A DNA stretch of 64,000 nucleotides from Sphingomonas carotinifaciens (GTDB taxonomy: Bacteria > Pseudomonadota > Alphaproteobacteria > Sphingomonadales > Sphingomonadaceae): NCBI RefSeq assembly GCF_009789535.1, contig NZ_WSUT01000005.1:1859501-1923500 (forward strand). The letters run 5' to 3'. A model generated the notes under the pieces. The model worked only from the letters and a program-made list of their open reading frames with translations. It was not told the origin of the DNA and did not search any database. Positions within the stretch are counted from its first letter, which is position 1. Each line of letters begins with the position of its first letter. This document shows positions 9,272-17,591 of this stretch, in pieces. A program made the position numbers and the translations under genes.

Positions 9272-10740
9272 GCCGCCGGTGGCGCTGGCATCTGCTGGTG
9301 CTGGCGGCGGTCTGGCTGGCGCTGGTGGCGCTGTTCTGGCGCGATGTGGTGCAGTTGGTCGGTCTGTGGTGGACGAACACGACCTATGGGCATTGCCTGT
9401 TCATCCTGCCGGTGGTCGGGTGGCTGGTGTGGCAGCGGCGGGCGCAACTGGCGGAACTGCGCCCGCAGGCGTGGTGGCCGGGGCTGGCGCTGGTGGCGCT
9501 GGGCGGGGTGGGCTGGCTGATGGGCGAGGCGGGGACGGTGACGTTCGCGCGGCAGCTTGGGCTGGTGCTGATGTGCCAGGGCGCGGTGGTGACGCTGCTG
9601 GGGCCGATGGTGGCGCGGGGCGTGCTGTTCCCGCTGGCCTATGCGCTGTTCGCCGTGCCGTTCGGGCAGGAACTGGAGCCGCCGCTGCAACGCGTGACGG
9701 TGGCGATCGTCATGCCGCTGCTGCATCTGGCGGGGGTGCGGGCGGCGGTCGACGGGGTGCTGATCCAGGCGGGGGCGTATCGGTTCGAGGTGGCGGAGGC
9801 GTGTTCGGGGTCGAAGTTCGTGCTGGCGATGCTGGCGTTCGGGGTACTGGTGGCGAACCTGTGTTTTCGGCGCTGGACGCGGCGTGCGACGTTTCTGGCG
9901 GCGTGCCTGGTGGTGCCGGTGCTCGCGAACGGGGTGCGGGCGTGGGGGACGATCTATGGTGCGCAGCTGTTCGGGATCGAGGCGGCGGCGGGGTTCGACC
10001 ATATCGTGTTCGGATGGCTGTTCTTCGCCGCGGTGATGGCGGCGGTGCTGGCGATCGGGTGGCGATGGTTCGACCGGGCGCCCGATGACCCCGCCTTCAA
10101 CCCCGCTTCACTGTCGGGCGTGCCGCGCCGGCGCATCGGCCTGATCCCGGGCGGGGCGCTGGTGATCGCCACCGCGGCGGTTTTCCCGAGCTGGGCGGCG
10201 ATGACGGGCGGGCGGGCGGCGACGCTGCCCGCGCAGATGGTGCTGCCCGATGTGCCGGGATGGCACCGCGCGCCGCTGGGTTCGGCCTGGCAGCCCTGGT
10301 ATCCGGCGGCGGACCATTATCTGTTCGGCCGCTATGTCGATGCGCGCGGACGGCCGGTGGATGTCGGCGTGGCGGTGTTCGCCGAGCAGCATGGAACCAA
10401 GAAACTGGCGGCGTTCGGCACCGGCGTGCTGCGCGAGGACGACCGCTGGGTGCGGGTGGCGGACATGGCGCCGATCGCGGGCGGATCGGCCATGCGGATC
10501 ATGGCACCGGGACCGGTGGAGCGGATCGTGGCGACATGGTACCGGGTCGGTGGCGAGACGACGGCGGACGAAAGACGGGTGAAGATGGTGACGATGAAAG
10601 CCCGCCTGCTGGGGGAGGATCGACCGGCGACGGCGATCCACCTGTCGACCGAGGGGCGCGACCCCGCCGCGATCGCCGACTTCGTCGCGGCGACCGGCGG
10701 CATGGGCCGGTTCGCGGACCGGCTGACGGCGGCGCGCTGA
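9268..10740 (+). CDS. xrtA: Exosortase A fused to EpsI-like domain
   Basis: A 490-residue polytopic membrane transpeptidase that should cleave PEP-CTERM sorting signals. The exosortase core has about eight membrane segments, with catalytic Cys179 in E-A-C-S-G-S, Arg224 in A-N-G-V-R-A-W and His245 in F-D-H-I-V-F-G. After about residue 270 comes a second part of the EpsI type: one hydrophobic segment (A-L-V-I-A-T-A-A-V-F-P-S-W) and a soluble region with W-H-R-A-P and a W-Y-R-V-G motif. This XrtA-EpsI fusion is common in sphingomonads. It overlaps the glycosyltransferase by 4 bases and is followed after one base by the amidotransferase. No PEP-CTERM substrate gene was seen in the window. Confidence 0.93.
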   Translation: MSRRWRWHLLVLAAVWLALVALFWRDVVQLVGLWWTNTTYGHCLFILPVVGWLVWQRRAQLAELRPQAWWPGLALVALGGVGWLMGEAGTVTFARQLGLVLMCQGAVVTLLGPMVARGVLFPLAYALFAVPFGQELEPPLQRVTVAIVMPLLHLAGVRAAVDGVLIQAGAYRFEVAEACSGSKFVLAMLAFGVLVANLCFRRWTRRATFLAACLVVPVLANGVRAWGTIYGAQLFGIEAAAGFDHIVFGWLFFAAVMAAVLAIGWRWFDRAPDDPAFNPASLSGVPRRRIGLIPGGALVIATAAVFPSWAAMTGGRAATLPAQMVLPDVPGWHRAPLGSAWQPWYPAADHYLFGRYVDARGRPVDVGVAVFAEQHGTKKLAAFGTGVLREDDRWVRVADMAPIAGGSAMRIMAPGPVERIVATWYRVGGETTADERRVKMVTMKARLLGEDRPATAIHLSTEGRDPAAIADFVAATGGMGRFADRLTAAR

Positions 10741-10741
10741 G

Positions 10742-12628
10742 ATGTGCGGAATCGCAGGGATCTTCCATCCGGGCACGCCCAAGCCGGTCGATCCGCCGCG
10801 GGTGCGCGCGATGATCGCGGCGCAGGCGCACCGCGGGCCGGACGGCGACGGGGTATGGACCGCCCCCGGCGTCGGGCTGGGCCATCGCCGACTATCGATC
10901 ATCGATCTGGCGGGATCGCCACAGCCGATGATCGACGGCGAGATCGCGGTGACCTTCAACGGCGAGATCTATAATTTCCAGGCGCTGCGGGCCGAATTGC
11001 GCGGGATGGGCGCGCATTTCCGCACGGAGGGCGACACCGAGGTGCTGCTTCAGGGATGGCGCTACTGGGGGCCGGCGATGCTCGACCGGCTGGACGGGAT
11101 GTTCGCCTTCGCCATCCACGACATGCTGGCGGGTGCCCTGTTCCTGGCGCGCGACCGGCTGGGCGTGAAGCCGCTGCACTGGGCCGAACTGTCCGACGGG
11201 TCGATCGCCTTCGCCTCCGAACTGAAGGGGTTGCTGGCGCATCCCCTGCTGCGCCGGCAACCCGACCTGACCGCGGTCGAGGATTATCTGGCGCTGGGCT
11301 ATGTGCCCGACGATGCCTGCCTGATCGCGGGCGTGCGCAAGTTGCCGGCCGGGCATTACCTGCTGGTTGAGCGCGGGCGGGGTATTCCCCGGCCGCGGCA
11401 ATGGTGGGACGTGGATTTCTCCCGGCGCGCCAGTGGATCGGCGGCGGCGCTGGGCGAGGAACTACTCGACCTGATGCGCGCGGGCGTGACCAGCCGGATG
11501 GTGGCGGACGTGCCGCTGGGCGCGTTCCTGTCGGGCGGGGTGGACAGCTCGGCCGTGGTCGCGCTGATGGCGGAGGCGAGCCCGCGTGCGGTGCGCACCT
11601 GCACGATCGGGTTCGAGGAAGCGGGCTATGACGAGCGCGCCTATGCTGAAATGGTCGCGCGCCGATTTGCCACCGCGCATGCGACGCGGGTGGTGCGCAG
11701 CGACGATTTCGGGCTGATCGACACGCTGGTCCATCATTTCGACGAACCGTTCGCCGATGCCTCGGCCCTGGCGACCTATCAGGTCTGTGCGCTGGCAAGG
11801 GAACATGTGACCGTGGCGCTGTCGGGCGACGGCGCGGACGAGGCGATGGCCGGGTATCGCCGCCATGCGTTCCAGGCGGCGGAGGACCGGGTGCGCGGCC
11901 TGTTGCCGGCGGGGTTCCGGCGATCGGTGTTCGGAACGCTGGGCAATCTCTATCCGAAGGCCGACTGGGCGCCGCGGCCGCTGAGGGCCAAGACGACGCT
12001 GCTGGCGCTCGCGGCCGAGAGCGCGGAAGGCTATGCGGCGAGCGTCGGCGTGACGACGTCGGCCCTGCGCGCGCGGCTGTTCACGCAGGAAGCGCGGGCG
12101 GCGCTGGGCGGACACCGGGCCGAGGATCGTTACGTCGCGGCGATGGAGAATGCCCCGGCGCAAGGGGCGCTGGACCGGGTGCAATATGCCGACCTGAAGA
12201 TTTGGCTGCCCGGCGACATCCTGACCAAGACCGACCGCACCTCGATGGCGGTGGGGCTGGAGGCGCGCGAGCCGCTGCTCGACCACCGGCTGGTGCAGTT
12301 CGCCGCCAGCCTGCCGCCGGCCATGCGGTTGCAGCGCGGATGCGGCAAATGGCTGATGAAGCGCAGCCTGGAGCGGTATCTGCCCCGGGATATTCTGTAC
12401 CGGCCCAAAATGGGGTTCGTGACGCCGATCAGCGACTGGTTCCGCGGGGCGCTGGCCGAGGAGGCGGCGGGGCTCGCCACCTCGTCGCTGCTGCGCGAGA
12501 CGGGGTGGTTCGCGCTGCCCGAGATTGCGCGCCTTGCCGACGACCACCGCACCGGCCGCGCGGAGCATGGCCGGACGCTGTGGCAGTTTTTGATGCTGGA
12601 GCGGAGCCTTACGCGGCTGTTCGGTTGA
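10742..12628 (+). CDS. Asparagine synthase-like amidotransferase, XrtA system
   Basis: A 628-residue class II glutamine amidotransferase. The N-terminal Cys2 (M-C-G-I-A-G-I-F) is the glutaminase nucleophile, with F-N-G-E-I-Y-N-F and G-D-T-E-V-L-L completing that domain. The synthase domain has the PP-loop motif S-G-G-V-D-S-S at 264-270, L-S-G-D-G-A-D-E and the D-R-T-S-M-A-V-G-L-E-A-R-E-P-L-L-D signature. It resembles the exosortase A amidotransferase branch, thought to amidate a polysaccharide component rather than aspartate. It is the last gene of the operon; its final 20 bases overlap the end of the convergent esterase gene. Confidence 0.9.
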   Translation: MCGIAGIFHPGTPKPVDPPRVRAMIAAQAHRGPDGDGVWTAPGVGLGHRRLSIIDLAGSPQPMIDGEIAVTFNGEIYNFQALRAELRGMGAHFRTEGDTEVLLQGWRYWGPAMLDRLDGMFAFAIHDMLAGALFLARDRLGVKPLHWAELSDGSIAFASELKGLLAHPLLRRQPDLTAVEDYLALGYVPDDACLIAGVRKLPAGHYLLVERGRGIPRPRQWWDVDFSRRASGSAAALGEELLDLMRAGVTSRMVADVPLGAFLSGGVDSSAVVALMAEASPRAVRTCTIGFEEAGYDERAYAEMVARRFATAHATRVVRSDDFGLIDTLVHHFDEPFADASALATYQVCALAREHVTVALSGDGADEAMAGYRRHAFQAAEDRVRGLLPAGFRRSVFGTLGNLYPKADWAPRPLRAKTTLLALAAESAEGYAASVGVTTSALRARLFTQEARAALGGHRAEDRYVAAMENAPAQGALDRVQYADLKIWLPGDILTKTDRTSMAVGLEAREPLLDHRLVQFAASLPPAMRLQRGCGKWLMKRSLERYLPRDILYRPKMGFVTPISDWFRGALAEEAAGLATSSLLRETGWFALPEIARLADDHRTGRAEHGRTLWQFLMLERSLTRLFG

Positions 12629-13586
12629 AGCGCTGGCGCAGCCACAGGTCGAACAGGTGCGGCCATTCGCGTGGCGGCGTCCCTTCGGCCGCGCGGCGCG
12701 CACCGAAGCCGTGGCCGCCGCGTTCGAACAGGTGGGCCTCCACGGGTACGTTTGCGGCGCGGGCCGCGGCGAGGATCGCGAAGGATTCCTCTACGCGGGC
12801 GGCGGGGTCGTCCATGGCGTGGGCGATGAAGAGGGGCGGGGTGTCGGCGCGGACGCGGGGCGGGGTGTCGTAGCGCGTCACGGTTTCGGGGGCCGGGGTG
12901 GGGCCGAGCAGGTTGTCGGTCGAGCGGCCGCGGGTGCGCGGGTCGGACATGCGGGTGACGGGGTAGACAAGGCCGGTGGCATCGGGGCGGGCGGATTGCC
13001 GGTCGGCGGCGTCGATGGGGGCATAGATGCGGTCGGCGTGACCGACGGTAAGCGCGGCGGCAAGATGGCCGCCCGCCGAGAAGCCGAGTGCGGCGAGGCG
13101 GGTGGGGTCGATGGCGTAGCGGGCGGCATTGGCGCGGATCAGGCGCATGGCGCGCTGCGCATCCTGAAGCGGTACGTCTGCGCGGTTCGCCCAGCCCTCG
13201 CCGGGCAGGCGATAGGCAAGGGCGAAGACGGTGATGCCTTGCGGGTTGAGCGCGCGGGCGACGTCGATGCCTTCGTTTTCGATCGAAACAAAGCCGTAGC
13301 CGCCGCCGGGGATCGACAGCACCGCGCGGCCGTCCGGACGCTCGGGACGGAAGACGCCGATGACGGGTTCGACGACGCCGCGCAGCCAGAGTTCGGGGTC
13401 GGCGGGATTGCCGCTCATTTCGGGGGCATAGCGGGGGAGAGGGTTGGGGGCGCCGGGGGGTGGGCCGGGCCAGAGCTTGACGTGTTCCGCAGGCGGCCAG
13501 GGGGTTTGGGGGCGGGCCTGGGCAGTCGCGCGGGTGGCCAGCGGCAGCGCGGCGGTGGCGGCGATGAGCGTGCGTCGGGAAATCAT
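12609..13586 (-). CDS. Alpha/beta hydrolase (acetyl esterase/BD-FAE-like), exported
   Basis: A 325-residue protein with an N-terminal export signal that contains S-R-R-T-L-I-A before a hydrophobic stretch, so Tat export is possible. The body is an esterase of the acetyl-xylan/BD-FAE type: P-G-G-G-Y-G-F forms the oxyanion region, G-F-S-A-G-G-H-L holds the Ser nucleophile, D near H-A-M-D-D-P is the likely acid and G-G-H-G-F-G the likely His. A role in trimming acetyl groups from the neighbouring exopolysaccharide is possible from position only. The gene is convergent with and overlaps the amidotransferase by 20 bases. Confidence 0.82.
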   Translation of the reverse strand: MISRRTLIAATAALPLATRATAQARPQTPWPPAEHVKLWPGPPPGAPNPLPRYAPEMSGNPADPELWLRGVVEPVIGVFRPERPDGRAVLSIPGGGYGFVSIENEGIDVARALNPQGITVFALAYRLPGEGWANRADVPLQDAQRAMRLIRANAARYAIDPTRLAALGFSAGGHLAAALTVGHADRIYAPIDAADRQSARPDATGLVYPVTRMSDPRTRGRSTDNLLGPTPAPETVTRYDTPPRVRADTPPLFIAHAMDDPAARVEESFAILAAARAANVPVEAHLFERGGHGFGARRAAEGTPPREWPHLFDLWLRQRFNRTAA

Positions 13587-13661
13587 GCTGGCCTCTCCGC
13601 TGTTTGGGGCGGAGATTGGCGGGGTGTGGGGTCGGGGGCAAGGGGGACTATGGTCGCAGGC

Positions 13662-13746
13662 AGTGTTGCACTGTTGGGCTGCCCCTCACCCTTCCCACTG
13701 CCTTGCGGCAGCGGGCCCCTTCCCTCTCCCCGTGAGGGAGAGGGAA
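13662..13746. repeat. Dispersed GC-rich intergenic repeat (copy 1)
   Basis: This short gap between the esterase and the deoxyhypusine-synthase-like gene holds a repeat built from TTGCACTGTTGGGCTG, CCCCTCACCC and the hairpin-prone CTCTCCCCGTGAGGGAGAG. Similar blocks lie at 24563-24735 and 58345-58610. The inner hairpin has the stem CTCTCCC/GGGAGAG. It contains no open frame. It reads as a REP-like family. Confidence 0.6.
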
Positions 13747-13753
13747 TAAGGAG

Positions 13754-13781
13754 AAGGCCGGCGGGATTTGCCGCCGGCCTT
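13754..13781 (-). terminator. Perfect 11-bp hairpin downstream of the deoxyhypusine-synthase-like gene
   Basis: AAGGCCGGCGG at 13754-13764 pairs perfectly with CCGCCGGCCTT at 13771-13781 around a six-base loop. It starts just past the stop of the leftward gene that ends at 13791. The T tract on the minus strand is poor (TCTCCTTATT), so termination by this hairpin alone is likely but not certain. Confidence 0.6.
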
Positions 13782-13790
13782 CTTAGATTT

Positions 13791-14879
13791 TTAGGCTTGC
13801 TTGTCGAACAGCTTGGCCCAGCGGTGGACTGGGCGGTCCTTCCAGTGGCCGCGGTGGTACGCGTCGGAGGCGAGCAGCGGCATGACCGAGCCGGCCTCGG
13901 CGAATACCATCTGTTCGATGCCGGTGTTCACCTTGCCCCAGCTTGCCGCTTCCTGCAGCGTCGAGGACGAGCAGGCGCCGTCGCGCACGTCGGCGACGGT
14001 GATCTGCACCGCGTACTTGTGCACCTGGACGTCGTCATGACCCAGGATCTCGGCGCAGACGACGGTGTCCTGGATGAAGTTCTTCGGCACGCCGCCGCCG
14101 ATCATCAGGAGGCCGGTGACGCCAGCCTCGATCTTGATCTGCGTGAGTTCGCGGAAGTCGGCGACCGCGTCGATCATCAGATACGGACGGCCCGCCTTGG
14201 CGGCGTCGACCTGATGCTTGACGAGGCCGAAGCCGGCCGAGCTGTCGACGAACGCCGGGCAGAAGATCGGCACGTCATGCTCATAAGCGAGCTTGACGAG
14301 GCTGTTCTCCTTCTTGCCGTGCTTGACCAGATACTTGCCCATCTCGCGGATGAACTCGCGGCTGGAATAGGCGCGCGGCTCCAGCGACTCGGCGATCTCG
14401 AAGATCGTGTGGTCGACGTTCTGGAGCGCTTCCTCGTCGATATAGGTGTCGTAGATGCGGTCGATGTAGAGCGAGCGCAGCGTGTCGTCGTCGGGGATCT
14501 CCAGCGCCTGGTAATGCTTGTGGCCCAGGCCTTCGAAGAAATCCATGTCGACGATGGTGGCGCCGGTCGCGACGATGCCGTCGACCATGTTGTTGCGCAC
14601 CAGCTCGGCATAAAGGTCCATGCAGCCGCCGGCCGAGGTCGACCCGGCGATGACGAGGAAGATCGAGCAGTCCTTGTCGGCCAGCATCTGGTTGTAGATG
14701 CCGGTCGCGCGGCCCAGGTCGCGGCTGGTGAAGCTCATATCGGCCATCGCGTCGACGATCGGACGCGCGTCGAAGCTCTTGATGTCGATATGCTTCACCT
14801 GCTTCGACAGCAGTTCGGCCTTGCGGGTATCGTTGATCGGCGCGTTGGCGCTTGCGGTCTTGGTCAGCGTGTCGGTCAT
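13791..14879 (-). CDS. Deoxyhypusine synthase family protein (likely homospermidine-forming)
   Basis: A 362-residue NAD-dependent enzyme of the deoxyhypusine synthase fold. It keeps S-T-S-A-G-G-C-M near residue 70, V-A-T-G-A-T near 92, the C-terminal G-A-C-S-S-S-T-L-Q-E-A loop and the catalytic Lys316 in A-S-W-G-K-V-N-T-G. Bacteria lack eIF5A, so the substrate cannot be the eukaryotic one; bacterial members of this family make homospermidine-type polyamines, which fits the ornithine decarboxylase gene read in the same direction just upstream. The start is ATG 14879 with AAGGG upstream; a longer frame to 14936 has no support. About 115 bases and a hairpin separate it from the decarboxylase gene. 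Confidence 0.85.
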   Translation of the reverse strand: MTDTLTKTASANAPINDTRKAELLSKQVKHIDIKSFDARPIVDAMADMSFTSRDLGRATGIYNQMLADKDCSIFLVIAGSTSAGGCMDLYAELVRNNMVDGIVATGATIVDMDFFEGLGHKHYQALEIPDDDTLRSLYIDRIYDTYIDEEALQNVDHTIFEIAESLEPRAYSSREFIREMGKYLVKHGKKENSLVKLAYEHDVPIFCPAFVDSSAGFGLVKHQVDAAKAGRPYLMIDAVADFRELTQIKIEAGVTGLLMIGGGVPKNFIQDTVVCAEILGHDDVQVHKYAVQITVADVRDGACSSSTLQEAASWGKVNTGIEQMVFAEAGSVMPLLASDAYHRGHWKDRPVHRWAKLFDKQA

Positions 14880-14941
14880 GGTTCGCCCTTGGCTATCCAG
14901 CCGTCGTCGTTCGATATTGGGGACGCGGAAACCCAAAGCCG

Positions 14942-14967
14942 CCCCTCCCGCCGGCAGGCGGGAGGGG
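14942..14967. repeat. Perfect 11-bp inverted repeat between the two polyamine genes
   Basis: CCCCTCCCGCC at 14942-14952 and GGCGGGAGGGG at 14957-14967 form a perfect stem with a four-base loop. No T tract follows on the minus strand, so it may be an attenuating or mRNA-stabilising hairpin rather than a full terminator. It belongs to the same shape class as the hairpin at 47625-47652. Confidence 0.6.
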
Positions 14968-14993
14968 GGAAGACGTGTGATATAGGGAGGCCG

Positions 14994-16217
14994 TTACAGC
15001 TTGACGACGTTGCCCGTCGCAACGCGGTCGTCGGCCTCGTCCTCGCGGTAGACGGAGAACATCGGTTCGTCCCCGGCCACGACGGTCAGGTCGGAGCCGA
15101 AGCCGTTGAACTGCGTGCGCATCGCCGAGCCATAGGCACCGAGCATGCCGATCTCGAAATAATCGCCCCCACGCGTGTCCGCAGGCAGCGGGAACGGACC
15201 CTTCATATAGTCGATATCGTCGCAGGTCGGACCCCAGAAGGCGAAGTCCATGTCGCGCGCGTCCGATTCCGGCTCGCGCAGCAACTGCACCGGATATTTC
15301 CAGCCGATATGCGCCGCATCGAACAACGTGCCATAGGCGCCGTCGTTGATGAACAGCTCGGACCCGCGCCGATGCTCGACGCGGACGACGACCGAGGCAT
15401 ATTCGGCGCACAGCGCGCGACCCGGCTCGGCCCAGAGTTCCGCCGAATAGCTGATCGGCAGGCTCTCGAACGCGCGGTGGATCGTCTCGAAATACCGCTC
15501 CAGCGGGGGCGGGTTCATGCCGGGATAGCGCGACGGGAAACCGCCGCCGACATCGATCACGTCCACCGTCACCGCGGCCTCCACGATGGCGGCGCGGACA
15601 CGCTCCATCGCACCCACATAGGCGTCGGGCGACATGGTCTGGCTGCCGACATGGAAGCAGATGCCGAGCGCGTCCGCCACCTGGCGGGTCGCCATCAGCA
15701 ATTCCTTGGCCTCGTCCGGCGCGACGCCGAACTTGGAGCCAAGGCTCAGCTTCGCATATTCCGACGACACGCGCAGGCGCACGCACAGCGTGAGATCGGT
15801 GGCACCCCGGGTGCCGCGGACGATCTTCGCCAGCTCTTCCATGCTGTCGAGCGAGAAGGTGCGCACGCCGTGGTCGAAATACGCCTCGGCGATCGCCTCC
15901 TCCGCCTTGATCGGGTGCATGAAGCAGCACACCGCATCCGGCAGGGTCGACTTCACCAGACGCACCTCGCCGATCGACGCGGTGTCGTAGTGCGTGACGC
16001 CGTTGTCCCACAGGATCTGCAGGAGTTCGGGGGACGGGTTCGCCTTTACCGCATACATCGGCCGGCCCGGAAACTTCTCCACAAAGAAGCGGGCGGCGCG
16101 CGCAGCGGCGTGCGGGCGAACGAGCGTGACCGGCTGTACCGGACGAAGGGTGGAAACTAACCCCAGCGCGCTATGATGCTTGTGCAACTCAAGGGACCTC
16201 CAATTGCCTTGCGGCAT
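14994..16217 (-). CDS. Ornithine decarboxylase (fold III PLP type)
   Basis: A 407-residue eukaryotic-type ornithine/lysine decarboxylase that should make putrescine. PLP-binding Lys58 lies in Y-A-V-K-A-N-P, the His-bearing F-H-V-G-S-Q follows, then the phosphate-binding D-V-G-G-G-F-P-S and A-E-P-G-R. The catalytic Cys332 is in W-G-P-T-C-D-D-I-D, the ornithine decarboxylase signature. Asp in the D-D-I-D loop favours ornithine, but lysine use cannot be excluded. The start ATG 16217 gives M-P-Q-G-N-W; the preceding 35 residues before A-V-K-A-N are not strongly conserved, so a shorter start is possible. It is read with the deoxyhypusine-synthase-like gene, making a polyamine unit. Confidence 0.88.
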   Translation of the reverse strand: MPQGNWRSLELHKHHSALGLVSTLRPVQPVTLVRPHAAARAARFFVEKFPGRPMYAVKANPSPELLQILWDNGVTHYDTASIGEVRLVKSTLPDAVCCFMHPIKAEEAIAEAYFDHGVRTFSLDSMEELAKIVRGTRGATDLTLCVRLRVSSEYAKLSLGSKFGVAPDEAKELLMATRQVADALGICFHVGSQTMSPDAYVGAMERVRAAIVEAAVTVDVIDVGGGFPSRYPGMNPPPLERYFETIHRAFESLPISYSAELWAEPGRALCAEYASVVVRVEHRRGSELFINDGAYGTLFDAAHIGWKYPVQLLREPESDARDMDFAFWGPTCDDIDYMKGPFPLPADTRGGDYFEIGMLGAYGSAMRTQFNGFGSDLTVVAGDEPMFSVYREDEADDRVATGNVVKL

Positions 16218-16271
16218 GACGACAGAAAAAGCTGCCTTGCGGTTGGAAGTCCCATGGGGCAGCGGACGCGC

Positions 16272-16300
16272 GATGTAGGACCCACTTTTGGCTATGTAAA
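16272..16300 (-). promoter_or_regulatory. Predicted sigma-70 promoter of the ornithine decarboxylase gene
   Basis: On the minus strand TTTACA (16300-16295) and TACATC (16277-16272) are separated by exactly 17 bases. Transcription would start near 16265, leaving a leader of about 48 bases. The leader holds a GCTGCC/GGCAGC hairpin (16231-16263) and a nine-base direct repeat GCCTTGCGG (16206-16214 and 16234-16242), one copy of which overlaps the first codons. Confidence 0.5.
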
Positions 16301-16327
16301 GCGTCTGAAACCGGTCAGGGATAAAAT

Positions 16328-17293
16328 GTGACTATTCTGCGACAGCCGACACGCGCCGGAGTACGGGACGCCGCCGCGAAAATGGCGGAAATCCTAGGCC
16401 CGACGCCGCTTTTCACCCATCGTTTCAAGGGGGTGGAGGTCGCGTTCAAGGCCGAATCCCTGCAACCCATGGGTGCGTTCAAGGTTCGTGGTGCCTGGCA
16501 CCGGCTCACCGCTCTGGATGAGGCGGCGCGGGCACGCGGGGTGGTGGCGTTCTCGTCGGGGAATCATGCGCAAGGGGTCGCCTGGGCGGCAAAGCGGCTG
16601 GGGATCGCAGCGACGATCGTGATGCCCGCCGATGCGCCGCGCGCCAAGCGCGAGGGGACGCTGGCACTGGGGGCGGAGGTGGTCGATTACGACCGCGCGC
16701 GAGAGAGCCGCGAGACGATCGCGGGCCGGCTGGCGGAGGCGCGGGGCGCCACGCTGGTGCCGAGCTTCGACGATCCGTGGGTGATCGAGGGGCAGGGGAG
16801 CGCCGGGATCGAGGCGGCGCGGCAGATGGCGGAGCGCGGCCTGCCGGCGCCGGCACATGTGGTGGTGCCATGTGGCGGCGGCGGGCTGGCAGCCGGGCTG
16901 ACGCTGGCGCTGCCCGAGGCGCGGGTGACGGTGGTCGAGCCGGAGGGGTGGGACGATATGCGTCGCAGCCTGGAGGCGGGGTGGATCGAGCCGGTCGGCG
17001 ACCATCCGCCGCCGACCGCATGCGACGCGTTGCAGACGACGCGGGTGTCGCCGCTGACCTTCGACGTGCTGGCGCGGCGGGGCGCGGAGGGCGTTGCGGT
17101 GTCGGAAGCCGAGATCGCGGCCGCGCAGCGCTGGGCGGCGGAGACGATGCGGCTGGTGGTGGAGCCGGGCGGGGCGGTGGCGCTGGCGGCGCTCCTGGCC
17201 GGCCGCGTGCGGGCCGAGCCGGGGGGGCTGGTGATCCTGTCCGGCGGCAACGTCGACATGGCCGCCTATGGCCGGGTGCTGGCCGGTGCTTGA
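16328..17293 (+). CDS. Threonine/serine dehydratase-like PLP enzyme
   Basis: A 321-residue fold-II PLP enzyme. Lys52 in G-A-F-K-V-R-G-A is the PLP Lys; S-S-G-N-H-A-Q-G is the substrate loop; C-G-G-G-G-L-A-A-G is the phosphate loop; L-S-G-G-N-V-D near the end completes the fold. It is short and has no C-terminal ACT regulatory domain, so it is of the catabolic threonine dehydratase or serine racemase type rather than feedback-regulated IlvA. The start is GTG 16328, divergent from the ornithine decarboxylase gene. Its last bases overlap the following small gene. Confidence 0.85.
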   Translation: MTILRQPTRAGVRDAAAKMAEILGPTPLFTHRFKGVEVAFKAESLQPMGAFKVRGAWHRLTALDEAARARGVVAFSSGNHAQGVAWAAKRLGIAATIVMPADAPRAKREGTLALGAEVVDYDRARESRETIAGRLAEARGATLVPSFDDPWVIEGQGSAGIEAARQMAERGLPAPAHVVVPCGGGGLAAGLTLALPEARVTVVEPEGWDDMRRSLEAGWIEPVGDHPPPTACDALQTTRVSPLTFDVLARRGAEGVAVSEAEIAAAQRWAAETMRLVVEPGGAVALAALLAGRVRAEPGGLVILSGGNVDMAAYGRVLAGA

Positions 17294-17456
17294 GGGGATC
17301 GCGCAGGCCGCGCCGGCGCTGGCGATGCTGGCCTGTTTCGCCTGTGTGGGCGGTGGGGGCTATCTGATCGCCAAGCGCCGCGACCGGACCAAGGGGGTGC
17401 TGATGCTCGTCATGGCCGCGGTCTTGCTGGGCAATGTGCTGATCTGGACGATGTGA
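17286..17456 (+). CDS. Small two-span membrane protein, function unknown
   Basis: A hydrophobic 56-residue protein with two membrane segments (about residues 8-27, A-P-A-L-A-M-L-A-C-F-A-C-V, and 36-54, V-L-M-L-V-M-A-A-V-L-L-G-N) joined by a basic loop K-R-R-D-R-T-K. This positive loop places both ends outside. The start is unclear: GTG 17286 overlaps the dehydratase stop, while ATG 17268 in the same frame adds six residues; neither has a strong ribosome site. It is likely translated by coupling. No known family was recognised. Confidence 0.55.
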   Translation: MLEGIAQAAPALAMLACFACVGGGGYLIAKRRDRTKGVLMLVMAAVLLGNVLIWTM

Positions 17457-17488
17457 GTGCCCGGCGCGGCAAAGCCTCATTGTTCAGC

Positions 17489-17588
17489 CCCTCCCCTTCA
17501 GGGGAGGGGATGGGGTGGGGCGCATCCGCAGACGCCGCGTTCGTGGAGCCGCCCCACCCCCGGCCCCTCCCCTGAAGGGGAGGGGAGG
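17489..17588. repeat. GC-rich inverted repeat pair
   Basis: Two copies of a palindrome with stem CCCCTCCCCT/AGGGGAGGGG stand at the ends of this block, one with loop TC and one with GA in the centre, and the block itself is nearly a large inverted repeat: GGGGTGGGGCG in the left half answers CGCCCCACCCC in the right half. It lies between convergent genes and could stop transcription from both sides. The core is different from the 13.7, 24.6 and 58.4 kb repeats. Confidence 0.6.
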
Positions 17589-17591
17589 CGG

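Noticed and set aside
12657..16160. A plus-strand open frame of 1,167 codons
   Set aside because: It runs antisense through the esterase, the deoxyhypusine-synthase-like gene and the decarboxylase; its protein has no motif and reflects GC-rich codon use on the other strand.
16218..16327. A large structured riboswitch of the speF type before the ornithine decarboxylase gene
   Set aside because: The predicted leader is only about 48 bases, too short for that motif; only a small hairpin is seen.
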